From assembly GCF_007748195.1 (NCBI RefSeq), contig NZ_CP037920.1, forward strand, positions 1,799,501 to 1,863,500: DNA of 64,000 bases, in the 5' to 3' direction. A program made the translations under genes and the position numbers. This document shows, piece after piece, positions 27,382-36,711 of the stretch (positions within the stretch are counted from its first letter, which is position 1; every line of letters begins with the position of its first letter). This DNA is from Gimesia aquarii (GTDB lineage: Bacteria; Planctomycetota; Planctomycetia; Planctomycetales; Planctomycetaceae). Below the pieces are notes generated by a model that worked only from the letters and a program-made list of their open reading frames with translations, had not been told where the DNA came from and searched no databases.

Positions 27382-27873
27382 CCTTTTAAATCTCCAATTT
27401 CTCTTCAAATAATTAGGTAAATGTTTCTCAGGCGTTTCAGCAACAAAAGCTGAGGTAACGGTATTGAGTGAGTCTGTCTGGTTAGACCAAACCTGATAAT
27501 TTAGCCAAATCTAACTCATTTATTCATAAGAGGTTCCGCAACGATAGCGCCAGAAACCTCATTGATTTGGGTTCTCCCCCATTTCCATATTGGGGTGGCT
27601 CTTTCTGGGCTCAAAGTGTAGGCATTTCATTTAATGCAGTATTGAGCAAAGGGGGTAGGAAACTGAAAAACGAGCCACTAAAGCCTGTTTTACAAGCCTT
27701 TCTTTCATGGCTCCATCATATACGAGCTTTTTAGAACATAAAGAGCAGATTTCGGATTTTGGGCGAATTTCGAGAATTTCCCTATTTTCCAGTTCTAATC
27801 AGGTGAAATAGCGATGAATTATCGAATTCCAGGGATTCCGATTGAAAGATTCTGGCTTCATTGGGGACGACAA
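27382..27873. other. Intergenic gap inside the sulfatase island
   Basis: About 490 bases. CCCC-ATTTCCAT-ATTGGGG-like inverted repeat is seen near 27578-27597. No gene or terminator with a T-run is visible. Confidence 0.35.
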
Positions 27874-29313
27874 TTACGGTTTGAGGTTTGAATCTCCAGC
27901 TTGTTTCTGCCGGGCTTCTTCTGCACGTATTCTTCTGGCGGAAATACTCCGAAATTCCCAGGGTAGTTTACTGTTTTCGGGGAGTGAGTCCAGCACATTC
28001 CTGAGTTGTGCGTACGATTCCAGACTCACCTTGTCTGTTTTAATCCGGTTGGAATTTGCGAGATTATGCAACTCCAGAGGGTCTTCCGAAAGGTCATAAA
28101 ACTCACCCGTTGAGTAGAGCTTAAAGCGTTCGTCTCGAACCACTCTCTGTTTGTAATATTGTGTTAGGCACCAAGGACGCCAGGGAGTTTTGAGAGGCTG
28201 ATTCAGAATTTGTGGTGCAAATGATCTCCCATTAATCTTGACTCCTTTGGGGAGTGGAGCCTTTGCCAGATCGGCTAATGTTGGAAGCACATCGGACACG
28301 TCAATCAGGTCATCACTGATGCGCTCACTGCCGACCAGCTTCGGACAATTCACGATCAACGGCATATTGATCCCCTGCTCTTTGAGAGAATAAATTCCCT
28401 CTCCAGAGACTCGACCGTTGATGCGACCTCCCAGGCTCTGTTCTGCGTTCTGATCAGTTCCATTATCGGTTCCATTATCGGGAACAATGAAGAGAATTGT
28501 ATTGTCACGAATTCCCAGTTCATCCATCGCTGTGACTAATCGACCAATCAAGTGATCCGAGTAATTTAGCATCCCGGCAAACTTTTCGCGGGGTGTTAAC
28601 TCTTTCCCCAAATTGTGCGGAGTCGAGACAACGGGGATGTGAGTGAGAATCGCAGAATAGTAGGCACAGAAGGGGCGATCCCGATGTGTTTTCATATATT
28701 CGATCAGATAGTCAGTAAAGATATCAGGACCAAATTTCCCTTTTGTCTCCATTCGCTGACCATTTTTGATGACATACGGATTCCAGTAACGCTGTTTATG
28801 TGCCGGATGTCCTTTTTTACCTTCCGGGAAGATGCAATGTTCTTCAAATCCATGTTTTTTGAGCGCATCGTTCTGAGCGGGATCAAATAAGTCATTGATC
28901 TGCCACTTACCGGAGATGCAGGTATGATAGCCGGCATCTCTGAGGATGCGCGCAAAACAGACTTCCCGGTCCCAGTCGAAATATCCGCCGCCATAGATCG
29001 CCGGGTCATGATGCGTATGCCAGCCGGACTGGAAAGGATAGCGGCCTGTCAGCAACATATGTCGTGTAGTGCTACAGACCGGAGTCACATAACAATTCCG
29101 AAATCGTAGCCCGGTATAAGCCAGATGATCGATATTCGGAGTCTGGTTTTCCTGGCTGCCATAGCTGCGAAACCAGTCTTTTCCCACATTATCGAGCAGA
29201 ATAAAGATGATATTAGGACGATTGTCTGCTTTCGCTTTTGCTGCAAACAGCATCGATTGCTGCATTGCAAGCAGACAAAAAACAAAACAAATCATTTGAA
29301 TCAAACGTTTCAT
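27874..29313 (-). CDS. Secreted sulfatase-family protein with atypical active-site motifs
   Basis: 479 residues with a signal peptide (MKRLIQMICFVFCLLAM). The overall fold is a type I sulfatase: ISGKWQINDLFDP, FIVPDNGTDNGTDQN and a C-terminal YDLSEDPLELHNLA. The formylglycine motif reads C80-S-T-T-R84 where the third position is normally Pro or Ala, and the N-terminal metal pair DD is D41-N42. It may still be active if the maturase accepts Thr, or it may be an inactive or altered hydrolase. Its start is 26 bases after the stop of the Nramp-like gene, so the two are probably one operon. Confidence 0.88.
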   Translation of the reverse strand: MKRLIQMICFVFCLLAMQQSMLFAAKAKADNRPNIIFILLDNVGKDWFRSYGSQENQTPNIDHLAYTGLRFRNCYVTPVCSTTRHMLLTGRYPFQSGWHTHHDPAIYGGGYFDWDREVCFARILRDAGYHTCISGKWQINDLFDPAQNDALKKHGFEEHCIFPEGKKGHPAHKQRYWNPYVIKNGQRMETKGKFGPDIFTDYLIEYMKTHRDRPFCAYYSAILTHIPVVSTPHNLGKELTPREKFAGMLNYSDHLIGRLVTAMDELGIRDNTILFIVPDNGTDNGTDQNAEQSLGGRINGRVSGEGIYSLKEQGINMPLIVNCPKLVGSERISDDLIDVSDVLPTLADLAKAPLPKGVKINGRSFAPQILNQPLKTPWRPWCLTQYYKQRVVRDERFKLYSTGEFYDLSEDPLELHNLANSNRIKTDKVSLESYAQLRNVLDSLPENSKLPWEFRSISARRIRAEEARQKQAGDSNLKP

Positions 29314-29339
29314 AGGAATCTCATTTGCAATGTCGAGTA

Positions 29340-30671
29340 CTATTTTTTCTCTTCCGAATTTTCCACCGGCGCTACCGCTGCCGATTGCCCCCGCATTTTC
29401 TGGATTTCGGGAATCACTTTCTGGGTTGCGATATACCAGGCCATACCTAAGAGTAACAAGAAACCGATGCCTGCGAAAATATTCATTAAAACGCCATTAC
29501 GATGTTCGCCCATCACTTTTTTACTGCTGGTTAACAAGAGTAGTCCACCTGCAGCTAATGGTGCAGCCACGACTGTGACTGCCTGTGCTGCCACAATTGC
29601 AGCAACAGGACGAATCCCTGATTCAATAACGTAGAGCGCGACGAACATTCCGGTCAATAACACAATTGCTGTCAGAATACGTGTCGATTTGTGTTGAGGT
29701 GTGCTACCTAATCCCAGGCTGTCTGATAAAATAAATCCACCTATCATCGAGTTTACAATGAAGGACGAATAGGCGGCGGAAAACAAACCGATACAAAATA
29801 AAACTTGTCCTTTTTCGCCAAACAGGGGCTTCAAAGCGTTTCCTACATCACCGACCCCTCTAAGATCTTGTCCTCTAAGCACGGCAGCTGCGGTAGACAT
29901 AATCATGATCGTGATTAAGGCCATAATGCCGGCACTGACACGGGCATCAATCCGCCCATCTTTCAGGTCTTTTACTGTCCAGCCTTTGAACCGAGCCAGA
30001 TAGGATTGGTAGAAGGCTGCAGTGATGACAAAAGTCGTACCAACAAGCCCCAGGAGCGAAATATTAAGAATCGAATCGACACCATTCCCACCAGAACCGG
30101 GAATGATTCCTTCTGCCATTTCCAGCAAATTGGGTTTCGCAAAAAAGAGATTGATAGCAAAAGACGCCAGCATGAGACCAACAAAAACAGACATCAGACG
30201 TTCGATGAGTTTATAGAGGTTCTTAAAGCCAAACAAAAATGCAATTGAGATCGCGTTGAATATTACAATGCCATATTTAAAATCAGTGTAATTTTCGAGG
30301 GCTGAGTGAACACCCAAATTATTCCCAAACTGATAGGCGGCAGAAATGAAAAAGACGCCACATCCTATTAACACAGTTAATGGTCTGCCAACTTTTTGAG
30401 CTAATAATGTACAAGTTGATTCATTGGTTACCGCTCCCAGCTTTGCACCTAATGAAGTATAGATCAGCATGAAGATAACCGAAACGAGTACAACCCAGAT
30501 CATGCTATAGCCATGCTCGGAACCAAGCTTGGAACTCGTCAAAATGCTGCCCGGGCCAATCACAACACAGGCGGTTACTAATCCAGGGCCAATTCGCTGC
30601 CACCAATGTGGCCTGACAGTTGTCGATTGTTCTTCAGTCACGTTACCGGGTATCCTTAGGGAGTCACTCAT
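29340..30671 (-). CDS. Nramp-like transporter, co-directional with a sulfatase
   Basis: 443 residues, standard length, about eleven hydrophobic segments. Segment 1 is GPGLVTACVVIGPGSILTSS: the Asp and Asn of the Nramp DPGN motif are Gly and Ser. Segment 6 (FVITAAFYQSYLARF) has no MPH. So the fold is Nramp/APC-like but the metal ligands are missing. Substrate unknown; a link to sulfatase products or to a cation is possible. The gene precedes the sulfatase 27874-29313 by 26 bases. No clear ribosome site is seen before the ATG at 30671. Confidence 0.82.
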   Translation of the reverse strand: MSDSLRIPGNVTEEQSTTVRPHWWQRIGPGLVTACVVIGPGSILTSSKLGSEHGYSMIWVVLVSVIFMLIYTSLGAKLGAVTNESTCTLLAQKVGRPLTVLIGCGVFFISAAYQFGNNLGVHSALENYTDFKYGIVIFNAISIAFLFGFKNLYKLIERLMSVFVGLMLASFAINLFFAKPNLLEMAEGIIPGSGGNGVDSILNISLLGLVGTTFVITAAFYQSYLARFKGWTVKDLKDGRIDARVSAGIMALITIMIMSTAAAVLRGQDLRGVGDVGNALKPLFGEKGQVLFCIGLFSAAYSSFIVNSMIGGFILSDSLGLGSTPQHKSTRILTAIVLLTGMFVALYVIESGIRPVAAIVAAQAVTVVAAPLAAGGLLLLTSSKKVMGEHRNGVLMNIFAGIGFLLLLGMAWYIATQKVIPEIQKMRGQSAAVAPVENSEEKK

Positions 30672-30879
30672 AGTGTGTCAAATCAAAGCTCTATGATATT
30701 TATTATGCGAATCCTGCTTCGATACACAATCCATTTGCTCGTTTGTCCGGTTTTATTTTGGAAACAGTCGGTGTACCATTTAAGATGGAATCTTAGTGAG
30801 TCTAAAATGATTCTCGTTCACTCGCTCAATTTGAACTGGCTGATCAAAGCCACATCTATAAAAAATAAAGGGTAGCAAA

Positions 30880-32379
30880 GTGAAATATCTATGGAATTTA
30901 CTCTTATTAACAGGAGTAATGTCAGGCCTCGTGCTGGAATCGGTGTCTGCTAAACCGAAACAAGCTGCCGCTTCTCATCAGCAGCCTCCCAATTTTATTG
31001 TTATCTTTTGTGATAATCTGGGTTATGGCGATATCGAACCCTTTGGCTCGACCGTCAACCGGACTCCCTGTTTAAATCGAATGGCGAGAGAAGGTCGTAA
31101 GTTTACCCATTTCTGTGTGACCGCCGGTGTCTGCACTCCTTCTCGTGCTTCGATTATGTCGGGCTGTTATTCTCAACGGGTTGGTATGCATTGGAATCCC
31201 CGCGATGGTCAAGTTCTACGACCGATTTCTCCCTATGGTTTACATCCGGACGAGATCACTGTGGCCGAAATTTTGAAAGACAAAGGTTACAAAACCGGAA
31301 TGATCGGGAAATGGCATTTGGGTGATCAGCCCCCGTTTCTCCCTACGGCACAAGGTTTTGAATACTTTTATGGCATTCCTTACAGTGATGACATGACTCA
31401 AGCTGTAGGCAAACGACTCGGAGAACGGTTTGAAGGAAATCAATGGCCTCCCCTGCCTGTGATGTTAAATGACAAGGTCATCGAAGCAGGCGTTGATCGC
31501 AATTTGTTAACCAAACAATATACCGAGAAGGCAGTCGAATTTATTGAGCGGAATCAAGATCAACCATTCTTCCTCTATTTTCCTCAAGCAATGCCGGGCA
31601 GTACACAAAAACCTTTTTCCAGTGAAGCTTTTCGTGGCAAAAGTAAAAATGGTCCCTGGGGAGACAGCATCGAAGAACTCGATTGGTCAACTGGACAAAT
31701 TTTGGATAAGCTTGTTGAGCTGGGCATTGATCAAAACACGCTTGTCATCTGGACGTCAGACAACGGCTCGCCAATGGCCAGGAACATGGCCAGCACCGAG
31801 CGAGGTACCAATAATCCATTGCACGGTCGTGGATACACGACGGCGGAAGGAGCGTTCCGTGTGCCAACAATCATGTGGTGGCCGAAAACGATTCCCGCGG
31901 GAACGGTTTGTGAAGAGCTAGCGACGACCATGGATTTACTGCCTACTTTTGCACATCTTTCAAAGGCAAAAGTGCCCACGGATCGGATCATCGATGGTCA
32001 TGATATCCGTCCACTCATTGTCGGCAAAGCAGGTGCGAAAACGCCGTATGATGTTTTTTACTATTATGCAATGGAACAGTTACAAGCAGTGCGTAAAGGG
32101 CCTTGGAAACTTTTCCTGCCGCTAAAAAAATTCAGTCGCCATCCTCACTTTAAAAAGGGGGAAAGCTCAAAACCACTTTTGTTTAATGTGGTGACCGACA
32201 TTAGTTCCGAACATAATGTGGCTGAGCAACATCCAGAGATTGTGAAAGAACTGATGATTCTAGCGGAAAAAGGTCGCGCTGATTTAGGCGATACAAATCG
32301 TCCTGGCGCCAATCAACGAAAACCCGGGAAAATTGAGAACCCCCTGCCACCCACGTTTGAGACAACGTCTAGAAAATAG
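30880..32379 (+). CDS. Secreted sulfatase, type I formylglycine family
   Basis: 499 residues from a GTG with AAAGGG upstream. A signal peptide is followed by VIFCDNLGYGDIEPFG, with D45-N46 in place of the usual DD. The formylglycine motif is canonical: VCTPSRASIMSG with Cys85. GKWHLGDQPPF, WTSDNGSPMARNMAS and a C-terminal LLFNVVTDISSEHNVAEQHP follow. Hydrolysis of a sulfated saccharide outside the cytoplasm is expected. It is divergent from the Nramp-like gene, 208 bases apart, and may share regulation with it. Confidence 0.93.
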   Translation: MKYLWNLLLLTGVMSGLVLESVSAKPKQAAASHQQPPNFIVIFCDNLGYGDIEPFGSTVNRTPCLNRMAREGRKFTHFCVTAGVCTPSRASIMSGCYSQRVGMHWNPRDGQVLRPISPYGLHPDEITVAEILKDKGYKTGMIGKWHLGDQPPFLPTAQGFEYFYGIPYSDDMTQAVGKRLGERFEGNQWPPLPVMLNDKVIEAGVDRNLLTKQYTEKAVEFIERNQDQPFFLYFPQAMPGSTQKPFSSEAFRGKSKNGPWGDSIEELDWSTGQILDKLVELGIDQNTLVIWTSDNGSPMARNMASTERGTNNPLHGRGYTTAEGAFRVPTIMWWPKTIPAGTVCEELATTMDLLPTFAHLSKAKVPTDRIIDGHDIRPLIVGKAGAKTPYDVFYYYAMEQLQAVRKGPWKLFLPLKKFSRHPHFKKGESSKPLLFNVVTDISSEHNVAEQHPEIVKELMILAEKGRADLGDTNRPGANQRKPGKIENPLPPTFETTSRK

Positions 32380-32458
32380 TCATTCCCAATGGCACGTTAA
32401 TCAGACAACTTCCAATTTTTTTACGATCGTGCATTTTTAAAGAATAGAGAATTCATTC

Positions 32459-32788
32459 ATGTCTCCTCATGAAGTTGATTGTCACACCGTCAAACAAAAA
32501 ATCGATGCAAATCATGAATTTATATTACTCGATTGTCGGGAACAAGAAGAATATGACTTAGTCAATATCTCAGCATCTCGACTGTTGCCTATGAGCGAGA
32601 TTCAGCAGCGTGTATCCGAGTTGGAAATACATCGCTCAGAAGAGATTATTGTCTACTGCCATCATGGTATGCGTAGTTTGCAAGTGACTAACTGGTTGTT
32701 GCAGCAGGGCTTTACAGATGTCAAAAGTATGCAGGGAGGAATTGATGCCTGGTCCTGTGAAATTGATAATTCGAAAATACGATATTGA
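32459..32788 (+). CDS. Single-domain rhodanese-like protein
   Basis: 109 residues, one rhodanese domain. The active-site loop is YCHHGMRS near residue 61, with the catalytic Cys present. Typical flanking motifs LLDCREQEEYDLVNI and GFTDVKSMQGGIDAW are complete. These proteins move sulfane sulfur or serve as phosphatase-like folds in the cytoplasm. No signal peptide. It starts 79 bases after a sulfatase gene; sulfur chemistry is a possible but unproven link. Confidence 0.92.
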   Translation: MSPHEVDCHTVKQKIDANHEFILLDCREQEEYDLVNISASRLLPMSEIQQRVSELEIHRSEEIIVYCHHGMRSLQVTNWLLQQGFTDVKSMQGGIDAWSCEIDNSKIRY

Positions 32789-32877
32789 ACGTCGATATGG
32801 AAGTTGTCATGTTCTGTTGATATAATTTGTTGACAAGCTTTGAGCATTCACCCTTTGTCTCCACTTGGAAGTCTATC

Positions 32878-34023
32878 ATGTCATACGAACAGGCATTGTT
32901 TCTCTACCCGATTATTGCAGGTCTCGTTTTCAGTTCTACAGCACAAAAAGCGGCTGCAGAAGAACCACTCGTGTTCATTTCCGCTTTTGCTCCCGGTGAT
33001 AAAGGAGCCATTCATGCATTTAAACTGAATCCTGAAACGGGGGAATTAAAACTGGTACAGCGGACAACCGATGTCGAACATCCTTTTTTTCTGGCAGTTT
33101 CACCGGATAACAAATATCTCTATTCAATCCATGCACCAGGAAAATTTGGTGGTAAAGAAAACGAATCCGTTGCCGCTTACGAATTGCTTGGTCGCACTGG
33201 AAAATTGAAATTACTGAATCGGCAGTCTTCTTTGGGAACGGCCTCATGTTATTTGGATATTGATAAGTCAGGAAAAGCAGTCGTCGTTGCCAACTATTCA
33301 TCGGGTAGTGTAGCATCACTGCCTGTCAAAGAAGATGGTTCACTAGGTGAAGCATCTTCTTTTATCCAGCATAAAGGCTCGAGCGTTAATCCCGCGCGAC
33401 AGAAAGAACCACATGCACACAGTATTGTCATCAGTCCCGATCAGAAATTTGTTTATGCCGCAGATTTAGGCCTGGATAAGGTATTAGCTTATGCGCTTGA
33501 TCCCAAAACAGCCAAGCTTTCAGAAAGTCTGCAACCGTTTGTGAGAACTCTCCCTGGTGCCGGTCCTCGACATCTGACATTTCATCCCAATGGAAAACAC
33601 CTTTATGTCATCAACGAACTAAAGAATTCCATCTCTGAATTTGATTATGATCTCAAAACTGGAACGCTCATTGAACGTCAAACAATATCCACAGTGCCCG
33701 AAGATTTTGAAGGCACAAGCCATACTGCCGATTTGAAAATTACACCTGATGGTCGTTTTTTGTACGGTACGAACCGCGGGCACGACAGCATTGCAGCGTA
33801 TCGGATTGATGATCAAGGGCAGTTGACTCTATTGGGAATTGAACCAAGCCTTGGCAAAGGCCCACAAAACCTGGCGATCACGGCAGACGGCAAATTCCTA
33901 CTTTGCGCGAATATGCCCGGCAATAATGTGGTGGTATTTCGAATCGGTAAAAAAACTGGTGGCCTGACACCCGTAGGCGAGCCAGTTTCAATGCCAAGTC
34001 CGTCCTGCATCATGATTCGTTAA
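32878..34023 (+). CDS. Secreted lactonase-family seven-bladed propeller
   Basis: About 381 residues from the ATG at 32878, where a signal peptide begins (MSYEQALFLYPIIAGLVF, cut near KAAAE); a TTG 17 codons upstream is less likely. The sequence follows the YbhE/Pgl-type 6-phosphogluconolactonase fold: repeats such as VSPDNKYLYSIHA and FHPNGKHLYVINEL, with EPHAHSIVISPDQKFVYAAD and GAGPRHLTFHPNG carrying conserved His and Arg. Because it is exported, a cytoplasmic pentose-phosphate role is unlikely; an extracellular sugar lactone is a better guess. Confidence 0.87.
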   Translation: MSYEQALFLYPIIAGLVFSSTAQKAAAEEPLVFISAFAPGDKGAIHAFKLNPETGELKLVQRTTDVEHPFFLAVSPDNKYLYSIHAPGKFGGKENESVAAYELLGRTGKLKLLNRQSSLGTASCYLDIDKSGKAVVVANYSSGSVASLPVKEDGSLGEASSFIQHKGSSVNPARQKEPHAHSIVISPDQKFVYAADLGLDKVLAYALDPKTAKLSESLQPFVRTLPGAGPRHLTFHPNGKHLYVINELKNSISEFDYDLKTGTLIERQTISTVPEDFEGTSHTADLKITPDGRFLYGTNRGHDSIAAYRIDDQGQLTLLGIEPSLGKGPQNLAITADGKFLLCANMPGNNVVVFRIGKKTGGLTPVGEPVSMPSPSCIMIR

Positions 34024-34069
34024 AGCAACGTTGTGATTCTGGAAATAATACGCCAATGACAAACTGGGT

Positions 34070-34273
34070 TCAGGCAGGATGTTTGCCTTCCGTTTTGGAA
34101 GCAGATTCGTCATCATCAGCGTGATTGAAATCATATTCGTCCATCAAGGTAGAAGGACAGGTTTCCTCTTGCTCACATTGTTTGCAAATGATGTGAATCA
34201 GATCAGATCCTGCGAGTTTCAGCTGATTCTTCTCACAAAGTTGATATAGTTCTTTTAGGTGTGTGCAAACCAT
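34070..34273 (-). CDS. Small Cys-rich protein of unknown function
   Basis: 67 residues. The gene is supported by a strong ribosome site AAAAGGAG ten bases before the ATG. Cysteines sit at 3, 13, 30, 33 and 39, including a CKQC pair, which suggests metal binding; the tail is acidic then basic (DDDESASKTEGKHPA). No family recognised. It lies between the lactonase and phosphoesterase genes on the opposite strand. Confidence 0.62.
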   Translation of the reverse strand: MVCTHLKELYQLCEKNQLKLAGSDLIHIICKQCEQEETCPSTLMDEYDFNHADDDESASKTEGKHPA

Positions 34274-34453
34274 GATTTATCTACTCCTTTTTATTGTACC
34301 GTCAAATAATTTAACGTTACTGAAATCCCGATAATGGGATAATATCAAAATTGAACTCCATTACCTTTATTTTTATGCATTTGCACTTGAGTGTGCAATA
34401 GCAGTCGTGTTCATGATTATCAGAAGCTTTCACTTATTTTGCATGAGTAAAAC

Positions 34454-35443
34454 ATGAATCAACCAGACTATCCATGGACTTTCCTGCATGTTAATGACAG
34501 CCATATGGGAACTCCCCGCTCTTATCGATTTCGGCCCGCGATCAACAAACGCTGGGCAGCGATTAAGCAACAAATTGCTGCCATTGATGCTGATTTGCTC
34601 TTACATGGTGGTGATCTCACCCGTGACGGAGACACACATGAGTTTGAATATCAGCAAGCACGCGAAGATCTGGATACACTTCCCTTTCCCACATTTGTGA
34701 TTCCCGGAAATATGGATGTAGGCAACAAACACGCCTCTCAAAACGGTGTAAAAAGTCGTTGGGACCCACTGGGATTAGGTTGGCATGATCCGGATTTGAA
34801 TATGACTGCCCAGCGTCTGGACCTGTTCAGTGCCTATTTTGGTCCATTGCAATGGTCGTTTCGACATCGTGATGTGCGATTTACCGGTTTTTATGCTGCC
34901 GTCGCAGGCACGGGGCTCCCACATGAACGACGCTTCTGGCAAATGATGGAACGTTTGCCCCAACTTCCGTCAGCAAAGCACCATGTGGCTGTAATGCATT
35001 ATTGGCCGTTTATGGAACAACCTGACGAACCGGCATGGGATCTGACTGATGGAGATCAGTATGACAACTGGTATTTTTCGATTGATCCTCCACACCGACA
35101 GCGGCTATGGGAAATTCTTAAAGCATCCAAAGTTGAAATTCTATTTTGTGGGCACGTTCACACGGGGCGTCCCGTTCAAGTCGTCGATAACATTCGCGTA
35201 TATCGCACACAGGCTGCTGGTAATACAGGACAATTGTCTGAACGCTGGCCGGATGCAGATACTCGCTTTGGCTTTCATCGCTGTGATGTGAGTGAAACAG
35301 GTATCGATGTGAAGTTTATTTTAGGCAACGATCAATGTGAAGAATTCGGTACGTTCGGTCCATTGGGACATCCCCCTGTGAATGAACGTGATTATACGGT
35401 TGCACAAGAAAAACCATCGATTACCCCTGATGTAGTACACTAA
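34454..35443 (+). CDS. Calcineurin-like metallophosphoesterase
   Basis: 329 residues. The five metal-binding motifs are present: HVNDSHMG (D, H), HGGDLTRDG, VIPGNMDVGN, AVMHYWPF and FCGHVHTGRP. It resembles cAMP phosphodiesterase/purple-phosphatase type enzymes with an N-terminal TFLHVNDSH start. No signal peptide, so likely cytoplasmic. The substrate is not predictable. It is followed 27 bases later by a RibD-like reductase gene, probably in one transcript. Confidence 0.9.
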   Translation: MNQPDYPWTFLHVNDSHMGTPRSYRFRPAINKRWAAIKQQIAAIDADLLLHGGDLTRDGDTHEFEYQQAREDLDTLPFPTFVIPGNMDVGNKHASQNGVKSRWDPLGLGWHDPDLNMTAQRLDLFSAYFGPLQWSFRHRDVRFTGFYAAVAGTGLPHERRFWQMMERLPQLPSAKHHVAVMHYWPFMEQPDEPAWDLTDGDQYDNWYFSIDPPHRQRLWEILKASKVEILFCGHVHTGRPVQVVDNIRVYRTQAAGNTGQLSERWPDADTRFGFHRCDVSETGIDVKFILGNDQCEEFGTFGPLGHPPVNERDYTVAQEKPSITPDVVH

Positions 35444-35470
35444 AGTTTTTAGACGAAAATGGAGTGACTT

Positions 35471-36013
35471 GTGAAAGCTTCGGTTTACATTGCCACCAGT
35501 CTGGATGGTTTTATCGCCCGAGAAAATGGAGAACTCGATTGGTTGCCCGGCAGTGATGGGCAAAGCGATCCTGATGGGGAAGACTATGGCTATCACGAAT
35601 TCATGGATTCGGTCGATGCTCTGGTGATGGGACGCAACACGTTTGAATTAGTACTCTCCTTTGGAGAGTGGCCTTATGGATCCAAACGGGTGATCGTACT
35701 CAGCAGCAAACCACTTCCAATTCCGAGCCACTTGCCTCCTACGGTAGAGTCGACATCATGTTCCCCATCTGACTTAGTACAGAAGCTTTCAGATGAGGGG
35801 CTAAAGCACTTATACATTGATGGTGGTAAAACAATTCAAAGTTTTCTGAATGCCGGATTGATTCAGGAACTTATCATTACCAAAGTACCAGTTCTGATTG
35901 GCAGTGGCATTTCTCTATTTGGACCTTTGGACAAAGACAAGAAATTGCAGCACATCGAAACTCTTACATATGAAAATGGATTTGTACAAAGCAGGTACGA
36001 ATTGGTGGAGTAA
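35471..36013 (+). CDS. Dihydrofolate-reductase-fold protein (RibD C-terminal type)
   Basis: 180 residues from a GTG with GGAG ten bases upstream. The RibD_C/DHFR-like fold is clear: VYIATSLDGFIARENGELDWL, DALVMGRNTFE, KHLYIDGGKTIQSFLNAG and PVLIGSGISLFGP. Stand-alone members of this family (YyaP/YwjB) are NADPH-dependent reductases of unknown substrate and not the folate enzyme. It follows the phosphoesterase gene by 27 bases. Confidence 0.88.
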   Translation: MKASVYIATSLDGFIARENGELDWLPGSDGQSDPDGEDYGYHEFMDSVDALVMGRNTFELVLSFGEWPYGSKRVIVLSSKPLPIPSHLPPTVESTSCSPSDLVQKLSDEGLKHLYIDGGKTIQSFLNAGLIQELIITKVPVLIGSGISLFGPLDKDKKLQHIETLTYENGFVQSRYELVE

Positions 36014-36197
36014 TCAGGATGACTTGTCTTCCTTGAATTTTCGATTAATTACTTGGAATTTTATATCACACATCAGTTTCCTAAAGTAACATATTTTCTC
36101 ACAAAGGTTCTCGAACAGTTCTCAAGTCGCAACCCTGTCGAGAGTTGAAAACTCACTCATCATTGACACATTCAATTTTCTTCGAAAGGAATAGCCC

Positions 36198-36641
36198 ATG
36201 TTCGTTCGACTTATTGTCATGACCATCATTTTCAATCTGTTAGCAGGAACCACTTTGTTCGCAGAAGACCACGCCGACGGTAAAAATACCGAACTACTTA
36301 AGGCCGTTGAAATTTTGGATACCGCTTTTGAAAAACAGGATGACGCTACGATACGAAAGTTGATTGATACCAACCATATTTCGATTGCTCCCTCCTATCA
36401 GTTCTTTAATCGAAAAGATCAGTTGAAAGCATTGCCAGAACTGAAAATTACGTTGTTCGAAGCAGAGCCTAAAAAGATTTTATACGTAACTCCTAAAACT
36501 GCATTAATTTCATATAAAGCAAAATTGGCGGGAACCTATGCCGGGGAGAAATTGCCCGCCCGCGTACAGATTCTTGAATCATGGGTAAAGCGTAAGGGAA
36601 AATGGATAGAAGTGTCTTACCAGGAAACTCCGTTACCATGA
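36198..36641 (+). CDS. Secreted NTF2-like (DUF4440/SnoaL-type) protein
   Basis: 147 residues with a clean signal peptide (MFVRLIVMTIIFNLLAG, cut near LFAED). The rest follows the cone-shaped NTF2 fold: LDTAFEKQDDATIRKLI, then strands LISYKAKLAGTY and VQILESWVKRKGKWIEVSYQETPLP at the end. The family binds small molecules or acts as an accessory subunit; there is no way to name a ligand. A good AAAGGA ribosome site precedes the ATG. Confidence 0.78.
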   Translation: MFVRLIVMTIIFNLLAGTTLFAEDHADGKNTELLKAVEILDTAFEKQDDATIRKLIDTNHISIAPSYQFFNRKDQLKALPELKITLFEAEPKKILYVTPKTALISYKAKLAGTYAGEKLPARVQILESWVKRKGKWIEVSYQETPLP

Positions 36642-36711
36642 AGTTATTTCAGACAATATGTCGAATTTGAAGAGAGTGATCCAGAACGGGCAGTACCACA
36701 TTATCTCTGAG

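Noticed and set aside
32804-32826. TTGTCA and TATAAT before the lactonase gene as a promoter
   Set aside because: The spacing is only 11 bases, too short for sigma-70; TATAAT alone is weak evidence.
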